This document shows positions 1-4,944 of a stretch of DNA of 21,825 bases, piece after piece. Position 1 is the stretch's first letter. Each line of letters begins with the position of its first letter. The notes under the pieces are model-generated. The model was not told where the DNA came from, made no database searches, and worked only from the letters and a program-made list of their open reading frames with translations. The stretch covers positions 1 through 21,825 of IMG/VR virus record IMGVR_UViG_3300032047_001627; one strand, given 5' to 3'. The translations under genes were made by a program, and so were the position numbers. This DNA is from a virus.

Positions 1-135
1 CACTGTCTATCCATATCTATACATATACGTACATGAAGGGGGTACCCCAAGCGGGGGGTGGGGTGCTGTGCTCACGTGGCGGACATCAATTCGCGCAGGC
101 GCGCGCACGAACCACTCTTTCCGCGCGGGCACGTA

Positions 136-160
136 AAATATAGATCTCCGATCTATATTT
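136..160. repeat. Hairpin 1: perfect 11-bp stem, TCC loop
   Basis: AAATATAGATC (136-146) pairs without error with GATCTATATTT (150-160) around a 3-base loop TCC (147-149). Its loop-proximal part TATAGATC/GATCTATA is shared with hairpins 2 and 3. No T-tract follows, so it is not a typical intrinsic terminator. Confidence 0.9.
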
Positions 161-187
161 CTGCTGGCTGGCTGGCTGGGGTTGGAC

Positions 188-233
188 TGGAATATATATT
201 TATAGATCTACGATCTATAAATAATATATTCCA
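188..233. repeat. Hairpin 2: 21-bp stem, one bulge, TAC loop
   Basis: Positions 188-208 pair with 212-233 around the 3-base loop TAC (209-211). The stem has 21 pairs and one extra base (A224). It shares the TATAGATC/GATCTATA core with hairpins 1 and 3 but has its own AT-rich outer arms, and these are still complementary to each other. Confidence 0.9.
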
Positions 234-235
234 AC

Positions 236-284
236 TTGTTGGTTGTTTATTATAGATCTCCGATCTATAATAAACAACCAACAA
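236..284. repeat. Hairpin 3: perfect 23-bp stem, TCC loop
   Basis: Positions 236-258 and 262-284 are perfectly complementary over 23 bp, with loop TCC at 259-261. The outer arm (TTGTTGGTTG) differs completely from hairpins 1 and 2, while the inner 8 bp match theirs. A perfect 23-bp stem with a 3-base loop is very unlikely by chance. Confidence 0.95.
243..271 (+). promoter_or_regulatory. Possible promoter inside hairpin 3
   Basis: TATAAT at 266-271 matches the bacterial -10 consensus exactly. TTGTTT at 243-248 lies 17 bases upstream and matches 3 of 6 bases of the -35 box. Transcription would start near 278 and read through hairpins 4 and 5 into the first gene. Because the site is inside a palindrome, the same -10 hexamer also occurs on the other strand. 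The AT-rich palindrome could produce this match by chance. Confidence 0.25.
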
Positions 285-293
285 AGGTTTCTG

Positions 294-334
294 AATATTG
301 TATTTCATAATCGGAGATTATGAAATACAATATT
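294..334. repeat. Hairpin 4: perfect 19-bp stem, GGA loop
   Basis: Positions 294-312 pair perfectly with 316-334 around loop GGA (313-315). The stem sequence is unrelated to hairpins 1-3 except for AT-rich content and a loop that is the complement of TCC read backwards. Spacer to the next hairpin is 7 bases. Confidence 0.93.
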
Positions 335-341
335 TGAGATC

Positions 342-403
342 TTGGGGGCTCTTTTTATCTGAACCCCTCACGAAGTGAGGGTTCAGATAAAAAGAGACCC
401 CAA
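342..403. repeat. Hairpin 5: 28-bp stem, GAA loop
   Basis: Positions 342-371 pair with 375-403 around loop GAA (372-374). There are 28 pairs, one bulged C (364) and one G/A mismatch (348/397). It ends 14 bases before the Shine-Dalgarno sequence of the first gene. No T-run follows the stem, so a role as an mRNA 5' structure, an RNase III site or a DNA signal is at least as likely as termination. Confidence 0.93.
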
Positions 404-429
404 CCAGAAAATTTGCTAAGGAGGCAAAA

Positions 430-774
430 ATGGAAACACAAACCGCGCTACTTAAGACCCTAAAGGGTCTTAAGAGCCAAATCGAAGCCCTTGAGGCGCA
501 AGTTGCTGCTACGCAGCAACCAGCAGGGAAATCCCCTGCGACTGAAGTTCCTACGGAACTTCCGAAACTGACAAAAGCGGAACGCCGCGAACGTAATCGC
601 TCGCAGTACCGCCAAGTCCTCGGGTTCCGTGGCGAAGCCACGAAACAGGCTAAAGCAGGGGATCTCAAGAAAGCCCGTGCGGCGATTAGCAAGGCTAATC
701 GGATAGCAACCGAGCGTGGTTGGACCAGCGAGATCTCTCGCAACAACCAACACCTAAAGGTGTTGGTTGGTTAG
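430..774 (+). CDS. Unknown 114-residue basic protein with coiled-coil N-terminus
   Basis: I do not recognise this protein. The start is well supported: AAGGAGG at 418-424 lies 5 bases before the ATG. Residues 5-28 are heptad-like with Leu, Ile and Val spacing, which suggests a short coiled coil. Residues 29-48 are Pro/Thr/Glu-rich and probably flexible. The rest is rich in Lys and Arg, with a KAERRERNR stretch and many Ala/Lys residues, so binding of nucleic acid is plausible but unproven. It is the first gene after the hairpin leader. Its own DNA is unusual: about half of the coding sequence falls into perfect short inverted repeats with 3- or 4-base loops (listed separately). An antisense open frame (318-746) appears to be a by-product of these repeats. 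Confidence 0.7.
   Translation: METQTALLKTLKGLKSQIEALEAQVAATQQPAGKSPATEVPTELPKLTKAERRERNRSQYRQVLGFRGEATKQAKAGDLKKARAAISKANRIATERGWTSEISRNNQHLKVLVG
451..769. repeat. Series of perfect short hairpins inside the first coding sequence
   Basis: Within the gene at 430-774 these stems can be read: 451-460/465-474 (10 bp, loop TAAA); 502-509/513-520 (8 bp, TAC); 523-528/534-539 (6 bp, AAATC); 544-551/555-562 (8 bp, TAC); 577-580/585-588 (4 bp); 628-633/637-642 (6 bp, GAA, extendable past one bulge); 683-690/694-701 (8 bp, AAG); 728-733/736-741 (6 bp, only 2 bases between); 744-754/759-769 (11 bp, TAAA). The last stem ends just before the stop codon. Loop sizes match those of the leader hairpins, so the series looks like a continuation of the same array. 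Confidence 0.88.
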
Positions 775-784
775 TCCCCTCGTG

Positions 785-812
785 TGAGATCCCCCCTTCG
801 GGGGGGATCTCA
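785..812 (+). terminator. 12-bp GC-rich stem with TTCG tetraloop
   Basis: TGAGATCCCCCC (785-796) pairs perfectly with 801-812 around TTCG, the very stable C(UUCG)G tetraloop when transcribed. It lies 11 bases after the stop codon of the first gene. No T-tract follows, so it would be a weak intrinsic terminator. It may instead protect the 3' end of the first mRNA or pause RNA polymerase. Confidence 0.55.
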
Positions 813-817
813 TCGTT

Positions 818-865
818 CACGTTACACGTATGTGTAGCGTGTGCGATGAGATAAATTATCTCGTC
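818..865. repeat. Two adjacent hairpins before the second gene
   Basis: Positions 818-827 pair with 832-841 (10 bp, one G-T wobble, loop GTAT). Positions 845-853 pair with 857-865 (9 bp, one wobble, 3-base loop AAT). They directly follow the TTCG hairpin and end 19 bases before the Shine-Dalgarno AAGGAG (884-889) of the next gene. They are the last members of the continuous hairpin array. Confidence 0.75.
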
Positions 866-894
866 TTGAATATGCACTCACGTAAGGAGCGATG

Positions 895-1245
895 ATGAAG
901 TATTCAGAATATGTAGCCGCAGGTGTGAACCCTGCGCTGGCATCTGCGTTATGCGTTAAGGCGCGTCCAGATGCGTATACGCTAGGGGAGCGTGAATTGG
1001 TGCGCATGTTAGCATGTGCACGTAATGACGACGTGTCCGCTAGGGGGCTAGACATAGACGCTAGTCATGACCAAGAGTATGTAGGCGTGGTGAAGAATAC
1101 ACGTGTGTCTGCACCGTACGGCGATAGGTACGTGGATCTTATGCCATGTCTTACGCTTGAGGAACGTATGCGGGCAAGTGACACCGCTACGTACTGGGGT
1201 CAAATGGTAATCAACGCTAAAGCACGCAAGGAGGTGCAGGTATGA
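895..1245 (+). CDS. Unknown 116-residue early phage protein
   Basis: Not recognised. Two ATG codons stand side by side at 892 and 895; AAGGAG at 884-889 gives a better 5-base spacing to the second, which I chose. The protein has no membrane segment or signal peptide. It is mixed in charge, with a helical N-terminal half (an Ala- and Leu-rich stretch around residues 6-45) and a C-terminal part rich in Tyr, Met and Arg. The gene overlaps the next one by four bases (ATGA at 1242-1245), so the two are probably translationally coupled. The DNA contains a 9-bp hairpin at 1000-1021 (one wobble, loop TTAG) and a 6-bp one at 918-936, a weaker echo of the array upstream. Confidence 0.7.
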   Translation: MKYSEYVAAGVNPALASALCVKARPDAYTLGERELVRMLACARNDDVSARGLDIDASHDQEYVGVVKNTRVSAPYGDRYVDLMPCLTLEERMRASDTATYWGQMVINAKARKEVQV

Positions 1246-1538
1246 GTGAGATTATTGAGGTAAACGCCATAGGCGTGGAATTGGACTACAGGTCCTCTTA
1301 CGGGTACGCTGACTTTATGAGGTTAGTTGAACTCGCATACACGGCTAGGAGCGAGCATGGGAAACACCATGGGCAAGAGGTGCTCTACGGGCGTGTGTTG
1401 TTTGATATGTTGATGAAGCATAGACCACGCATGGCCGAAGAGTTGCGTAGTTCCTACCTAGACCCGTTCCATAGGTCTAGAGCGAAGGTAAAGCCTTCAC
1501 TGTACGAATACATGCGGCGAAATTGGGATTTAATTTAG
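1242..1538 (+). CDS. Conserved-type small phage protein with a DPFH motif
   Basis: The start overlaps the stop of the previous gene (ATGA), and GGAGG at 1230-1234 precedes it. The 98-residue protein has a central helix, then a segment of the form YGRVLFDMLMKHRPRMAEEL, followed by DPFH and a C-terminal YMRRNW. This pattern (a short helical domain, then x-DPF-x, then an aromatic Arg-rich end) recalls hypothetical proteins found in many phages and plasmids, whose function is unknown to me. No catalytic motif is visible. The gene is followed by a 101-base gap with a strong hairpin. Confidence 0.72.
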   Translation: MSEIIEVNAIGVELDYRSSYGYADFMRLVELAYTARSEHGKHHGQEVLYGRVLFDMLMKHRPRMAEELRSSYLDPFHRSRAKVKPSLYEYMRRNWDLI

Positions 1539-1561
1539 TCTCACGCCGTATGTATGAGGAC

Positions 1562-1603
1562 CCATTATTCCGTCTCTCAATTTATTGAGAGACGGAATAA
1601 TGG
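1562..1603. repeat. 19-bp perfect hairpin, copy 1 of a covarying pair
   Basis: Positions 1562-1580 pair perfectly with 1585-1603 around loop TTTA. It starts 24 bases after a stop codon and ends about 25 bases before a Shine-Dalgarno sequence. A near-identical element lies at 2714-2755. The two differ at one base pair, C1571:G1594 here and T2723:A2746 there, so pairing is kept. No T-tract follows. Possible roles are mRNA processing or stabilisation between cistrons, or a protein binding site. Confidence 0.9.
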
Positions 1604-1639
1604 AATAGAAATTCTGTTTAACTAATGCGAGGAGGCATT

Positions 1640-1813
1640 ATGAGTGATACAGCAATTAAAATAGAGTTATACGTGATTATACCCGATCACGTGGAACCTG
1701 AGGAAGTCGGTAGGGTTCTCCGTGAGGATTTGCGTGAAGATGGCTTAGAGCCTGTTTACGTGACCACTGAGGAGATCCCTATGCAAGACGCTATAACGAT
1801 GGCGCTTGCTTAG
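1640..1813 (+). CDS. Unknown acidic 57-residue protein
   Basis: I chose the ATG at 1640 because GAGGAGG (1629-1635) lies 4 bases upstream; an in-frame ATG at 1625 sits on top of this Shine-Dalgarno sequence and is less likely. The protein begins MSDTAIKIELYVIIPDHVEP and is strongly acidic. Alternating hydrophobic residues near the start suggest a beta strand, followed by a helix (EEVGRVLREDLRED) and another strand, a ferredoxin-like beta-alpha-beta arrangement. It has no membrane segment, metal motif or catalytic signature. Small acidic early phage proteins often bind host proteins, but nothing here proves that. Confidence 0.65.
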   Translation: MSDTAIKIELYVIIPDHVEPEEVGRVLREDLREDGLEPVYVTTEEIPMQDAITMALA

Positions 1814-1826
1814 TCGCTCCTTGCAA

Positions 1827-1975
1827 GGCGCCCTAGTGAAGCCACAGACGCCGCCCGTCTAAGTGCTTCGCTAGGGCGTTTATTCGCAGGTTTAGGCGCT
1901 TCCCTAGCGTGGGGAATAGGATAGGCGTTGGAGGCTGGTTCCGATGATCCCCTTTAGCAACGCTAGGTGAGGCGC
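1827..1975 (+). ncRNA. Candidate structured RNA or leader between genes
   Basis: A 193-base gap without an open frame contains two strong domains. In the first, 1829-1842 pairs with 1865-1878 (14 bp, one wobble; two more G-T pairs extend it), and the apical part can form a 4-bp stem (1846-1849/1857-1860). In the second, CCTAGCGT (1903-1910) pairs with ACGCTAGG (1960-1967), and inside it GGGGA (1911-1915) pairs with TCCCC (1948-1952). Self-complementary GCGC at 1896-1899 and 1972-1975 could close it. I checked for a tRNA and found no T-arm consensus. It could be the 5' leader of the gene at 2007 or a separate small RNA. Confidence 0.45.
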
Positions 1976-2006
1976 ACCACCACAATAGGTAGCGATTGGA
2001 GGAAAT

Positions 2007-2258
2007 ATGGCTACGTTTATTACTACATACACAAGCGTGAGTACGGGTCGTCCGTATAGGTTGGAATTGACTGCTTACGTGAGCATGACTAAGGACGTTG
2101 TATGGCGTTGGTCCGTGATGAATAGCGATGTGCTGTTTTACAATGAGGGCTTCGTGCGTGATAGGCACACAGGCATAGGTATGGCTATAGGTATGGCTGA
2201 TGTGTTTGAAGAGCAGGAAATTGATTTAGCGGAAGGAGAAGATGGTGTCGTTATATGA
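2007..2258 (+). CDS. Unknown 83-residue protein
   Basis: GGAGG (1998-2002) lies 4 bases before the ATG and supports this start. The protein begins MATFITTYTSVSTGRPYRLE, is rich in beta-type residues in the first 55 positions (Tyr, Val, Thr, Trp-Arg-Trp), and ends in an acidic tail (EEQEIDLAEGEDGVVI). I recognise no family. It shares 17 bases at its 3' end with the next small gene, whose Shine-Dalgarno sequence lies inside this one. Expression may be tied to the structured gap upstream. Confidence 0.68.
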   Translation: MATFITTYTSVSTGRPYRLELTAYVSMTKDVVWRWSVMNSDVLFYNEGFVRDRHTGIGMAIGMADVFEEQEIDLAEGEDGVVI

Positions 2259-2340
2259 ATTTGCTTATATACTCGCGTTAGGTTCGGGCATATGCTTCGT
2301 GCTTACGATAGTTGTTTGGTTCTTTGAGCGTGAAAGGTAA
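2242..2340 (+). CDS. 32-residue single-pass membrane protein
   Basis: This short reading frame starts at an ATG preceded by AAGGAG (2233-2238) inside the end of the previous gene. It encodes a short N-terminus (MVSLYE), then a hydrophobic stretch of about 22 residues (Phe-Ala-Tyr-Ile-Leu to Val-Val-Trp-Phe-Phe), then a charged ERER tail. This is the layout of a small single-span inner-membrane protein with a cytoplasmic C-terminus. The stop is 3 bases before the next ATG, consistent with an operon. Function is unknown; small phage membrane peptides include exclusion factors, lysis regulators and holin partners, and the early position argues against a main holin. Confidence 0.6.
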   Translation: MVSLYEFAYILALGSGICFVLTIVVWFFERER

Positions 2341-2343
2341 ACT

Positions 2344-2703
2344 ATGAGCGCTTTAGGAGAGAAAATACTATTAACGATGGTTAAGGACTGTCCCAATATG
2401 GGAAGTGGCAAGTGTGCGTTCGTGCATACTTGTGTTATATATACAGATACTGGGGAGGTATCAGGAATGAGTGAAACAGCAACAAGTAATTACGCAGACA
2501 TAAGCGTGGTTATGGATCTAGAAGGTCCAGACGGCAATGCGTTCGTAATCCTAGGTAGGGTTGCTAAAGCAATGCGTAGTGCTGGGGCTACAGAAGAGGA
2601 AGTAAACGCATATCAAGCGTCCGCCACAAGTGGCGATTACGACAATCTGCTTAAAGTAACAGGCGAAACAGTTGATTTTGCTGCTTCTTTGAGCACATTG
2701 TAG
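2344..2703 (+). CDS. Small phage protein with a possible internal start
   Basis: The frame starts 3 bases after the previous stop. Residues 42-119 (from the internal ATG at 2467) read as a known type of small phage protein: strand, then GPDGNAF, a helix with GRVAKAMRSAG, then EEEV and the phrase TSGDYDNLLKV. Relatives I recall begin near this internal methionine. GGGGAGG at 2452-2458 lies 8 bases before it, so a 78-residue product is likely, alone or together with the 119-residue form. The extra N-terminus has a Cys-rich stretch (CPNMGSGKCAFVHTC) that could bind metal or could be untranslated. Function of the family is not known to me. Confidence 0.7.
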   Translation: MSALGEKILLTMVKDCPNMGSGKCAFVHTCVIYTDTGEVSGMSETATSNYADISVVMDLEGPDGNAFVILGRVAKAMRSAGATEEEVNAYQASATSGDYDNLLKVTGETVDFAASLSTL

Positions 2704-2713
2704 GTGAGAGGTC

Positions 2714-2755
2714 CCATTATTCTGTCTCTCAATTTATTGAGAGACAGAATAATGG
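2714..2755. repeat. 19-bp perfect hairpin, copy 2 of a covarying pair
   Basis: Positions 2714-2732 pair perfectly with 2737-2755 around TTTA. The sequence equals copy 1 at 1562-1603 except for one compensated base pair (T2723:A2746 replaces C:G). The copy starts 11 bases after a stop codon, and both copies are preceded by a GAGG(A/T)C sequence. Placement between cistrons is the same as for copy 1. Confidence 0.9.
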
Positions 2756-2803
2756 CTTTCAAAAAGTTAATTCATACACACACATGTTGCATAGGAGGTA
2801 ACA

Positions 2804-3235
2804 ATGAGTGATTACATAGAACTCACGGTGGATATCCCATCGCTAGAGGCAGAAGTATCTATCAACGCAGACGACCTGTTTGAGGTTGATGCTTTCCGCG
2901 AGGCAATCGCAAGAGAAGCAAAAGACATGCAAGAAACCCTAGAGCGTACGCCTGTACATGAAGGCGATGATCGTAGGAGTGCCTTGTGTAGCGACGGCAT
3001 GAAGATTTATGACCTTGTTGCCAAGATCGTGGAATTACACATAGACGGGAATGAGAAACTTGCGTGCAAATGCGCAACGGTTACAGACCCGAAAGAAGTA
3101 CCTGTAGGCATAAGCAATCGCTTACAGGCAATAGAGAAGTTTATGCGTCGCCAGTCTAACGACATGTACGACACATTCACTAGATTACAGTCACCCGCAC
3201 AACAGGCGGAACTACACGATGAGGAGCCTTTCTAA
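2804..3235 (+). CDS. Unknown 143-residue acidic protein
   Basis: AGGAGG (2792-2797) gives a good Shine-Dalgarno sequence 6 bases before the ATG. The protein starts with a likely beta strand (IELTVDI), then an acidic helical region (about residues 20-50, with EAFRE-type repeats), a short Cys-containing central part (LACKCATV near residues 86-93) and a Met/Gln-rich C-terminal helix. It has no membrane segment. I do not recognise a family. Its stop overlaps the start of the next gene (TAATG), so the two, and probably the following three, are translated in a coupled row. Confidence 0.68.
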   Translation: MSDYIELTVDIPSLEAEVSINADDLFEVDAFREAIAREAKDMQETLERTPVHEGDDRRSALCSDGMKIYDLVAKIVELHIDGNEKLACKCATVTDPKEVPVGISNRLQAIEKFMRRQSNDMYDTFTRLQSPAQQAELHDEEPF

Positions 3236-3450
3236 TGGCGATGAGTAGGAAACATTATACGGAAGCCGCACGAATACTTCATGCGCATAGAGTACACATG
3301 GACAAAACCTTAGTTAGGGGAAACCCTGATACGCCTGATGAATTGTTTTACAGGCTCGCTAATGCGTTTGGTCACATGTTTTACGAAGATAACGAAAACT
3401 TTGACTGGGATCGCTTTAGGCAAGCGTGTGGAGTGGAGGCTTCAGCATGA
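3235..3450 (+). CDS. Small conserved phage or plasmid protein
   Basis: The ATG overlaps the previous stop by one base; a second ATG two codons later (3241) is an equal candidate. The 71-residue protein has an N-terminal helix (HYTEAARILHAHR), a central helix (FYRLANAFGHMFYEDN) and the closing phrase NFDWDRFRQACG. That ending, of the kind N-x-x-F-D-x-x-R-F-x-x-A-C-G, is typical of small hypothetical proteins in many phages and plasmids; their function is not known to me. The gene ends inside the start codon of the next one (ATGA at 3447-3450). Confidence 0.72.
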   Translation: MAMSRKHYTEAARILHAHRVHMDKTLVRGNPDTPDELFYRLANAFGHMFYEDNENFDWDRFRQACGVEASA

Positions 3451-3779
3451 GTGAGGTAGTGAAAGAGTCAGAAATTGACTTTAAGCGTAAAGGGTTTGGC
3501 TCTACAAGCAAGTACAAAGAGTTGGGCGACTCTGTTATGGCGCTTAAAGAAGGTGAACTTTTAAAGTGCCATTTAGGTTACGATTTTATGCCAGAAGTCT
3601 TTACAGACAAGCAAACATATCCAACTGGTTGGACGTGCACTGTAGGGGCTGAGCATAAAGTGATGAACCAGTTTCGTTCCGCTTTCTACAATTACATGCG
3701 CATTAACCATAATGTAAAAATTACTACAGCCATTGATGGTGACTGCATGTACCTGAAAGTTGGGAGCGTTGTGAAATGA
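3447..3779 (+). CDS. Unknown 110-residue small phage protein
   Basis: I start it at ATG 3447, which overlaps the previous stop as ATGA and has GGAGG (3435-3439) 7 bases upstream; a GTG at 3426 in the same frame would place the ribosome site inside the gene and is less likely. The protein opens with Glu/Lys-rich sequence, then a KYKELGDSVMALKEGELLKC segment, and later NQFRSAFYNYMRINHNVKIT followed by a beta-rich end. The arrangement (short strand, charged linker, helix with Arg-Ser-Ala, final strands) recalls small phage proteins that may bind DNA, but I cannot name a family. Its stop overlaps the start of the small membrane gene that follows. Confidence 0.7.
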   Translation: MSEVVKESEIDFKRKGFGSTSKYKELGDSVMALKEGELLKCHLGYDFMPEVFTDKQTYPTGWTCTVGAEHKVMNQFRSAFYNYMRINHNVKITTAIDGDCMYLKVGSVVK

Positions 3780-3898
3780 GTTACGGTCAAGCGGTCATAG
3801 GACTGCTATTGGTGTCCGCCTTGATATGGGCGTTCAGATATATCAAAAATAAAACATATCAACTTAGTTCGCGGAAGGAGGAGAATAACCGTGAATGA
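3776..3898 (+). CDS. 40-residue single-pass membrane protein
   Basis: The ATG overlaps the preceding stop (ATGA) and the frame overlaps the next gene by 8 bases, so it lies exactly between two coupled neighbours. Residues 5-20 are hydrophobic (QAVIGLLLVSALIWAF), followed by a basic and polar tail (RYIKNK, then RKEENNRE). This predicts one membrane span with a cytoplasmic C-terminus. It is the second such tiny membrane gene in the early region (the other is at 2242-2340). The tight overlaps on both sides argue that it is real despite its size. Function unknown. Confidence 0.62.
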   Translation: MSYGQAVIGLLLVSALIWAFRYIKNKTYQLSSRKEENNRE

Positions 3899-4940
3899 AA
3901 GAAACCAGATAGATAACGTCAATGGGCAGATGTGGCTAGTTGGGAGTAAAAACTCTCAGCATGGCGGCATCGTCGTTGGCGATAAGCAATCAGTCGTAGA
4001 CGTTGCTAGAGAAGCGGGTGCAGACTTTGAAGTCCAGTACACGCCATCTGGCTATGTGTATGAAACTGAAGAGGGGAAGAGAGCCTTTCGTATCCCTAGA
4101 TACGAGGACGGCGTTTACCAGAATGAACCGCTAGATGTTTACATCGTGCGTAACGATACTGGTGACATCGTGGGTAGTCACTCAGGGAAATACCCTAAGA
4201 GAGATGGCTACAGGCACGTATTTAATACGTTAGAAGATCTGTTCCCACAGACATGTGAAAGTATTACCGTCTATGGTAATGGTGAGCAAGTGGTTGTAGA
4301 GCAATGTTTAGGTGAGCCTAAAGACTTAGGCATTAGCCTTCGTGGTCATGGCTTCGGAACAGAAACCTTACAACCATACGTTTATACTCGTATGAGTTTG
4401 AATGGTAAATGGCGCACAGAGATCATTCCAATGCACAAACGTGCAGCATGTGAAAACATGCTTGGATCTGATGCATCTGTTGTAGCAGTAAGAGCGACAC
4501 GCAACCATGACAGCATACTTTCTATGCGTTCAGAGATACTGAACGAAACCATTAAAGATGGTGAGCGTTTAGCGATCAAGGCACAAGAGATGTCAGAAAC
4601 CCTTATGACACATAAGGAGTTCAGTGACATGATTAACAACCTGTTGCCCTACCCTAAAGATCCAGACACCTCGCAACGTGCTTTGAATAAGATTTCAAAT
4701 ACACGTGGCGCTGTACTGAATCGCTGGGCAGAGGAACTTGGTATGGACCCGCTTACAAGGGGTACACACTGGGTGGCTTGGAATTGTTTTCAAGGTGCAG
4801 AACAGCACAGGGTAAACCATAATTTCAATAACAGGGTAAAAGATCAAGAGCGTGGCTTGTCTAAGATGTTAGACCAGACCACACCTCTTGCGGATCAGGC
4901 AGAAGAATACCTAAGGACATTAACTTCTGCTACTATATAG
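3891..4940 (+). CDS. DUF932-like phage/plasmid protein
   Basis: The start is a GTG with AAGGAGG (3875-3881) about 9 bases upstream, overlapping the small membrane gene. At 349 residues it is in the usual size range of the DUF932 group (phage/plasmid-like TIGR03299 proteins). Supporting features are an N-terminal beta-rich half with a short KRDGYRHVFNT segment near the position where these proteins carry it, a central MHKRAACENMLGSD followed by AVRATRNHDSILSMRSEIL (the usual C-x-N-x-L and R-x-T-x-N pattern), and a helical C-terminal third with WNCFQGAEQH. Such proteins are common on phages and plasmids next to replication genes; their biochemical role is unknown. It is by far the largest gene of the early block. 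Confidence 0.68.
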   Translation: MNERNQIDNVNGQMWLVGSKNSQHGGIVVGDKQSVVDVAREAGADFEVQYTPSGYVYETEEGKRAFRIPRYEDGVYQNEPLDVYIVRNDTGDIVGSHSGKYPKRDGYRHVFNTLEDLFPQTCESITVYGNGEQVVVEQCLGEPKDLGISLRGHGFGTETLQPYVYTRMSLNGKWRTEIIPMHKRAACENMLGSDASVVAVRATRNHDSILSMRSEILNETIKDGERLAIKAQEMSETLMTHKEFSDMINNLLPYPKDPDTSQRALNKISNTRGAVLNRWAEELGMDPLTRGTHWVAWNCFQGAEQHRVNHNFNNRVKDQERGLSKMLDQTTPLADQAEEYLRTLTSATI

Positions 4941-4944
4941 AAGC

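Larger units (their letters stand above)
1..429. other. Non-coding leader region with a hairpin array
   Basis: No convincing gene lies here. The only open frame of note (58-255) has no ribosome binding site and runs through inverted repeats. Positions 1-135 contain the palindrome GGGGTACCCC at 39-48, a GC-rich patch near 92-132, and little else. Positions 161-180 hold tandem CTGG units. From 136 to 403 five hairpins follow one another with short spacers; each is listed separately. The region ends in a strong Shine-Dalgarno sequence (AAGGAGG, 418-424) for the first gene. It could be a transcribed leader, a replication or packaging signal, or a regulatory hub; the sequence alone does not decide. 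Confidence 0.8.

Noticed and set aside
58-255. Open frame of 65 codons on the plus strand
   Set aside because: It has no ribosome site, runs through hairpins 1-3 and has low-complexity content; the region is best read as non-coding.
342-403. Intrinsic terminator
   Set aside because: The stem is strong, but no T-run follows and a gene begins 27 bases later, so a classical terminator is not supported.
318-746. Open frame of 142 codons on the minus strand, opposite the first gene
   Set aside because: It spans hairpins 4 and 5 and lies opposite a gene with a very good ribosome site. Open frames opposite inverted repeats arise easily; composition is Arg/Ser/Ala-rich and not protein-like.
136-865. 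CRISPR array or retron-like element
   Set aside because: The repeats are inverted rather than direct with unique spacers, and no cas gene or reverse transcriptase is present in the window.
1895-1975. Possible tRNA
   Set aside because: The outer stem and a GGTTCCGAT segment looked suggestive, but there is no T-arm or anticodon arm with the correct spacing on either strand.
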